This document shows positions 5,827-8,697 of a DNA stretch of 8,697 nucleotides, piece by piece (the stretch's first letter is position 1; every line of letters begins with the position of its first letter). Source of the stretch: Clostridiales bacterium (GTDB lineage Bacteria > Bacillota > Clostridia > Peptostreptococcales > JAAYPU01); assembly GCA_012519645.1 (NCBI GenBank), contig JAAYPU010000319.1:1-8697 (forward strand). Direction: 5' to 3'. A model generated the notes under the pieces. It was not told the DNA's origin. It saw only the letters and a program-made list of their open reading frames with translations, and ran no database searches. The position numbers were made by a program, and so were the translations under genes.

Positions 5827-5973
5827 TAACTAAGTACTAAAAACTAAATGATGCTGGGCATCAGGGTATAGGGTATAGAGTATAGGTTAGAGGTTAGAGG
5901 TTGGAGGTTAGTGAAGGAGGAAATTTTGCTGAAAGCAAAATTTCTGCATCATCTTTTAGTTATTAGTTTTTGG
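5827..5973 (+). repeat. Inverted-repeat element with heptad phasing (copy A)
   Basis: The left arm is built of seven-base units TAACTAA, GTACTAA, AAACTAA, ATGATGC (5827-5854). The right arm reads, on the opposite strand, CCAAAAA, CTAATAA, CTAAAAG, ATGATGC (5946-5973), a mirrored heptad series ending in the same ATGATGC. Between them lie a G-rich heptad array (5864-5912), an AAGGAGG without start codon (5914-5920) and a stem-loop with arms GAAATTTTGCT and AGCAAAATTTC (5920-5944). The element ends at the DUF1858 ribosome binding site. It has no coding capacity and resembles a miniature inverted-repeat element in form only; no target duplication was identified. Confidence 0.7.
5864..5912 (+). 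repeat. Heptanucleotide tandem repeat, G-rich
   Basis: Seven consecutive seven-base units: GGGTATA, GGGTATA, GAGTATA, GGTTAGA, GGTTAGA, GGTTGGA, GGTTAGT. The array drifts from a GGGTATA type to a GGTTAGA type. It lies inside copy A of the inverted-repeat element. Confidence 0.9.
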
Positions 5974-5987
5974 AAGGAGGAAATAAT

Positions 5988-6215
5988 ATGGTTACGATAA
6001 GTTCAAGGGACAGCATATTTGAACTGGTGACAAAATATCCGGAATTGAAGGATGCTTTGTTTGAGCTTGGATTTGTAGACATAGTCAAGCCGGGTATGCT
6101 TCAAACCGCGGGAAGATTTATGAATCTTGAAAAAGGCTCAAAACTGAAAGGAATACCATTAACAACAATTAAGGAAAAGCTTTATGAAAAAGGATTTGAA
6201 TTGAAGGAGGCGTAA
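5988..6215 (+). CDS. DUF1858 domain protein
   Basis: This 75-residue protein consists almost entirely of a DUF1858 domain (PF08984): IFELVTKYPELKDALFELGF near residues 8-27, followed by PGMLQTAGRFMNLEKGSKLKG and a C-terminal helix IKEKLYEKGFELKEA. In other bacteria the domain stands alone or is fused to hemerythrin/DUF438 or ScdA-like di-iron proteins. Its biochemical role is unknown. A perfect AAGGAGG (5974-5980) seven bases before ATG 5988 fixes the start; an in-frame TTG at 5970 would read through that site. The DUF438 gene starts two bases after the stop, and its ribosome binding site lies inside the end of this gene, so the two are translationally coupled partners. The upstream inverted-repeat element abuts the ribosome binding site. 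Confidence 0.88.
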   Translation: MVTISSRDSIFELVTKYPELKDALFELGFVDIVKPGMLQTAGRFMNLEKGSKLKGIPLTTIKEKLYEKGFELKEA

Positions 6216-6217
6216 TA

Positions 6218-7516
6218 ATGAGCGAATTTATCAATAACAGAGAGTACAGGCAAAAAAGGCTGAAGGAATTAATAAAAGAATTACATGACGGTGCCAGTGT
6301 AGCAGACGTAAAAGCTGCTTTTGCCGAGTTGACCGATGGTATCAGTGCGGTAGAGATTGCAGAAATAGAGCAGGCTCTTGTCAATGAAGGAATGCCTGTA
6401 GAGGAAATTCAAAGATTATGTGATGTACATGCTGAGATCTTTAAGGGGTCTATTGAAGATATTCATAAATGTGATGTATGCAATGTTCCGGATTTTGAAG
6501 AAGGCCATCCTGTTGATACATTTAAGAAAGAAAACAGAGCTATTGAGAAACTGCTGGATGAGATCGAAGTATATTTAGATGCCTATACATCATATCCGGA
6601 ATCAGAACAATTGAATAATCTGAAAATGAGATTGAAAAAAATCAGCACAATAGATAAGCATTATAAAAGAAAGGAAAATCTTATATTTCCATATATGGAG
6701 AAGTACAATATCACAGCACCGCCAAAGGTTATGTGGGGTGTTGATGATGAGATAAGGACGTCGATTAAAGAGACGCTGAGTTTTCTAAATGAAGAAAAGC
6801 CAAATGTATCTATTGTCGAATCTAAAGTAAAGGAAATGATGACAAAAATTCGCGATATGATATTTAAAGAAGAAGAAATCATGTTTCCTATGGTTTTAGA
6901 GACTTTTTCCGAACAGGAATGGATAGAAATAGAAAAGAGCAGTGCCGAAATAGGTTATACTTTGCTGGATGCAGTAAAAAGATGGCGACAGGCTACAGTA
7001 GTTAAAGAGACTATTGACCGTGAAAATCCGACAGAGTGGATAACATCAAGCCAGCCTGTACCGGAAAACGCTCCGGATATAATTATCAACAGAATTCAAA
7101 GAGACTCTAATACTGTGATTCCATTTGATGCCGGAAGTATGACCGCCAAGGAGGTAAATGCCGTTTTAAATACCGTACCCATTGATATGACCTTTGTGGG
7201 TGCTGACAGCAAGGTGAAGTATTTTACTCAAGGCAAGGAAAGGGTTTTTGACCGCCCATTGACTATAATAGGCCGAGAGGTCAAGAATTGTCATCCTCCA
7301 AAGAGCGTTCATATTGTAGAAAAAATTATTGAAGATTTGAAAAGCGGGAAAAAAGATAATGAAGATTTCTGGATAAAAATGGGGCCGAACTTCGTATATA
7401 TCCGATATTTTGCGGTCCGCAGCAAAGAAGGGGAATTCTTAGGAGTATTGGAGGTAACGCAAAACATTAAACCTATAATGGAGCTTGAAGGAGAAAAAAG
7501 GCTTATTGAGAACTAA
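6218..7516 (+). CDS. DUF438 protein with hemerythrin-like and PAS domains
   Basis: At 432 residues, the order is DUF438 (about 5-75, RQKRLKELIKELHDG and AELTDGISAVEIAEIEQALV), a HHE hemerythrin-like four-helix domain (about 90-240) and a C-terminal PAS-like domain (about 305-425, VNAVLNTVPIDMTFVGAD and HPPKSVHIVEKII). Possible iron ligands include H97 in HPVDTFKKEN, E105, H148 and E153 in DKHYKRKEN, and E218-E220 in KEEEIMFPM. VDTF and MWGVDDE (172-178) carry Asp where I would expect His in some relatives. The family resembles di-iron proteins linked to oxygen/nitric-oxide sensing or iron-sulfur repair (RIC/ScdA), but the function here is inferred. It is cytoplasmic, with no signal or membrane segment. 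AAGGAGG precedes ATG by seven bases, overlapping the end of the DUF1858 gene. It is the second gene of a two-gene operon followed by a repeat cluster. Confidence 0.92.
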   Translation: MSEFINNREYRQKRLKELIKELHDGASVADVKAAFAELTDGISAVEIAEIEQALVNEGMPVEEIQRLCDVHAEIFKGSIEDIHKCDVCNVPDFEEGHPVDTFKKENRAIEKLLDEIEVYLDAYTSYPESEQLNNLKMRLKKISTIDKHYKRKENLIFPYMEKYNITAPPKVMWGVDDEIRTSIKETLSFLNEEKPNVSIVESKVKEMMTKIRDMIFKEEEIMFPMVLETFSEQEWIEIEKSSAEIGYTLLDAVKRWRQATVVKETIDRENPTEWITSSQPVPENAPDIIINRIQRDSNTVIPFDAGSMTAKEVNAVLNTVPIDMTFVGADSKVKYFTQGKERVFDRPLTIIGREVKNCHPPKSVHIVEKIIEDLKSGKKDNEDFWIKMGPNFVYIRYFAVRSKEGEFLGVLEVTQNIKPIMELEGEKRLIEN

Positions 7517-7523
7517 TAATAAG

Positions 7524-7600
7524 AACTGAAATCAACTGAAAACTGAAAACTGACAACTGAAAGATAAGGAGGGAATTTGCTTTATTAAAGCAAATTCCTA
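7524..7600 (+). repeat. Heptad array, AAGGAGG and stem-loop (copy B)
   Basis: AACTGAA at 7524, then four contiguous units AACTGAA, AACTGAA, AACTGAC, AACTGAA (7534-7561), then GAT and a perfect AAGGAGG (7566-7572) with no start codon after it. A stem-loop follows with arms GAATTTGCTT and AAGCAAATTC (7573-7597). Outer AGG can pair with CCT if one G is bulged. Positions 7541-7582 match 8596-8637 at 38 of 42 bases. The cluster begins eight bases after the DUF438 stop codon, so it may affect the 3' end of that mRNA, but there is no T-tract. Confidence 0.85.
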
Positions 7601-7621
7601 CAATCAATCTTAAATCAACAA

Positions 7622-7665
7622 CAATCGTTTAACTATTGTTCAACCATCGTTCAACTATCGTTTAA
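7622..7665 (+). repeat. Four-unit 11-bp tandem repeat
   Basis: CAATCGTTTAA, CTATTGTTCAA, CCATCGTTCAA and CTATCGTTTAA run head to tail. The consensus is C-pyrimidine-ATCGTT-pyrimidine-AA, and the copies differ mainly by transitions. There is no coding capacity and no spacers. Confidence 0.85.
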
Positions 7666-7706
7666 CAGGAGCAAAGCTTCAATATACCGGCATGAAGAGT
7701 AATACT

Positions 7707-7734
7707 CCATACACCATACACCATAAACCATTTA
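7707..7734 (+). repeat. Heptanucleotide repeat before the lipoprotein gene
   Basis: CCATACA, CCATACA, CCATAAA, CCATTTA: four seven-base units ending 21 bases before the lipoprotein ATG. On the opposite strand the unit reads TGTATGG, similar in style to the GGGTATA units at 5864. Together with the two preceding entries it fills most of the gap 7517-7755. I see no convincing promoter for the lipoprotein gene here. Confidence 0.75.
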
Positions 7735-7755
7735 TGACTGAAGGGATTTTTTGGA

Positions 7756-8466
7756 ATGAAAAAAATTTTAATGTGTATTTGTGCTTTTTTACTGATTTCA
7801 TTTGTGCTGCTCGGATGTGCTGAAGAAAACGGTGCATCTCCAAGTGAAAACATGGTCAATGAGCCTCCTGATGTTGTTTCCAGTGCTACGAAGGAACGTT
7901 ACAGGGAAAATGAGATCAGGGAATATCAGGGAGCGAGGCTGGATCCTGCCATCGGACCAAGGGACAATTCTATAAAAGGCGTTCAGAATGTAGATATAGA
8001 TAAATATAGCTTGAGTGTCAGCGGACTTGTCGATAAGCCTGTAAGTTTAGAATACGGAGATGTGCTTAAGCTGGATGCATATCAACGAAAGATCACCCTG
8101 TATTGTGTCGAGGGATGGGATGCAACTATTCTTTGGGAAGGTGTACTTCTGAAAGATATAATGGACATAGCGGGAATAAAGAAGGAGGCCAATACGGTTA
8201 TTTTCCATGCGGTAGATGGGTATACAACTTCATTGCCTCTTGAAGAAATTATTACTAATCAATTGATATTGGCTTATTCTGCTAACGGACTTGAGCTGCC
8301 CCCTGAAATGGGTTATCCATTTATTGTAGTTGCAGAGGATAAGTGGGGCTACAAATGGGCTAGATGGGTATCTGAAATTGAGCTCTCCGATAATCCGAAT
8401 TATCGTGGATACTGGGAACAACAAGGATACAGCATTGAGGGAACAATCGTAAGAACTAATAAATAA
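7756..8466 (+). CDS. Lipoprotein with molybdopterin-dependent oxidoreductase domain
   Basis: The first 21 residues are a lipoprotein signal: MKKILMC start, hydrophobic core and lipobox LLGC with C21 as the lipidated residue. The mature protein would sit on the outer face of the membrane after a Ser/Glu-rich linker. From about residue 80 it matches the oxidoreductase molybdopterin-binding domain (PF00174; sulfite oxidase/MsrP fold): YSLSVSGLVDKPVSLEYGDV, ITLYCVEGWDATILWEGV with C117 at the molybdenum-ligand position, LPLEE, and the C-terminal KWGYKWARWVSEIELSD with GYWEQQGYS. At 236 residues it is a short, single-domain version without the dimerisation domain of sulfite oxidase. The substrate is unknown. 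There is no twin-arginine motif although folded molybdenum proteins usually need Tat. AAGGGA (7741-7746) lies nine bases before ATG. It stands alone between two repeat clusters. Confidence 0.88.
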   Translation: MKKILMCICAFLLISFVLLGCAEENGASPSENMVNEPPDVVSSATKERYRENEIREYQGARLDPAIGPRDNSIKGVQNVDIDKYSLSVSGLVDKPVSLEYGDVLKLDAYQRKITLYCVEGWDATILWEGVLLKDIMDIAGIKKEANTVIFHAVDGYTTSLPLEEIITNQLILAYSANGLELPPEMGYPFIVVAEDKWGYKWARWVSEIELSDNPNYRGYWEQQGYSIEGTIVRTNK

Positions 8467-8516
8467 TAACTAAAAACTAAGAGTTAAGGAGGAAACCTGC
8501 CATTAGGCAGGTTTCT
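8467..8516 (+). repeat. Heptad units, AAGGAGG and stem-loop (copy C1)
   Basis: Directly after the lipoprotein stop codon come TAACTAA, AAACTAA, GAGTTAA (8467-8487), overlapping an AAGGAGG (8486-8492) without a start codon. A stem-loop follows: AAACCTGCC and GGCAGGTTT around ATTA (8493-8514). The outer GGAG pairs with CTCC (8514-8517) if one G is bulged, so the Shine-Dalgarno-like sequence is itself part of the stem. It may act as the 3' end of the lipoprotein mRNA, but no T-tract follows. Confidence 0.8.
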
Positions 8517-8560
8517 CCATTTATAACTTTTATATAATCAGAGAAAAGAGAGAAATAGAA

Positions 8561-8578
8561 AAGGAGGAAATTTTGCTG
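8561..8578 (+). repeat. Partial copy of the AAGGAGG/stem-loop module (C2)
   Basis: AAGGAGGAAATTTTGCTG is identical to 5914-5931 in copy A, but the 3' arm of the stem-loop is missing and GTCCGGAATAT follows, so this looks like a truncated copy. Confidence 0.75.
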
Positions 8579-8595
8579 TAAGGGGTCCGGAATAT

Positions 8596-8697
8596 AACTG
8601 AAAACTGACAGCTGAAAGATAATGAAGAAATTTGCTTATGCAAATTTCAACCTTTACTATCAGTTATCAGTTATCAGTTATCAGTTATCAGTTATCA
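8596..8697 (+). repeat. Heptad arrays in opposite orientation around a stem-loop (copy C3)
   Basis: AACTGAA, AACTGAC, AGCTGAA (8596-8616) precede GATAATGAAG, a decayed version of GATAAGGAGG. A stem-loop GAAATTTGC / GCAAATTTC around TTAT follows (8627-8648). Then come five full CAGTTAT units plus CA (8661-8697), which read AACTGAT-type on the other strand. The two arrays are therefore inverted relative to each other, as in copy A. The right array continues past the window edge, so its length is unknown. No gene is visible in 8467-8697. Confidence 0.85.

Noticed and set aside
6169..6384. Minus-strand ORF of 71 codons
   Set aside because: Antisense across the DUF1858/DUF438 junction; shadow of real genes.
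6661..6882. Minus-strand ORF of 73 codons
   Set aside because: Antisense to the hemerythrin-like domain; shadow.
7622..7665. CRISPR array
   Set aside because: Units are directly contiguous with no spacers and are far shorter than CRISPR repeats; the same holds for the heptad arrays.
7662..7859. Minus-strand ORF of 65 codons
   Set aside because: Covers repeats and the signal peptide region of the lipoprotein antisense; no recognisable motif.
8230..8424. Minus-strand ORF of 64 codons
   Set aside because: Antisense to the conserved C-terminal part of the molybdopterin domain.

Overview
The window looks like chromosomal DNA from a low-GC, anaerobic Firmicute, most likely a clostridial or Tissierellales-type bacterium. 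This rests on the strongly AT-rich sequence, near-perfect AAGGAGG ribosome binding sites, a PyrR-type attenuator, a ydaO-type c-di-AMP riboswitch, and genes typical of that group (DUF362 ferredoxin protein, CmpB-type membrane protein, DUF1858/DUF438 pair). The species cannot be named from sequence alone.

Left part (1-2205). The 5' end of a uracil permease gene (uraA type) runs off the left edge on the minus strand. Its leader carries a promoter, a PyrR box with a mutually exclusive terminator, and a second PyrR-like box next to the ribosome binding site. A divergent promoter drives a DUF362 protein with two 4Fe-4S clusters. It converges on a minus-strand membrane protein of the CmpB family.

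Middle part (2206-5660). Two genes of lysine/meso-diaminopimelate metabolism follow each other as separate transcription units: ddh (meso-diaminopimelate dehydrogenase) and a divergent DapB-like reductase. The second is preceded by a c-di-AMP riboswitch with its own promoter and terminator. A diacylglycerol-kinase-family lipid kinase follows and ends at a strong terminator.

Right part (5660-8697). A DUF1858 gene and a DUF438/hemerythrin/PAS gene form a tight operon. A lipoprotein with a molybdopterin-oxidoreductase fold follows. This region differs in character from the rest: each intergenic gap is filled with heptanucleotide tandem repeats, an 11-bp tandem repeat, inverted heptad arrays, and a recurring module of a perfect AAGGAGG without a start codon followed at once by a stem-loop. 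The module occurs at least four times, with covarying stems and a related fifth copy. It is absent from the first 5.8 kb and brackets each transcription unit of the right part. It is the best candidate here for something undescribed.

The regulatory story is strongest for two leaders. The uraA leader has two PyrR-like hairpins whose stems covary. The c-di-AMP riboswitch would couple this second messenger to a DapB-like enzyme.
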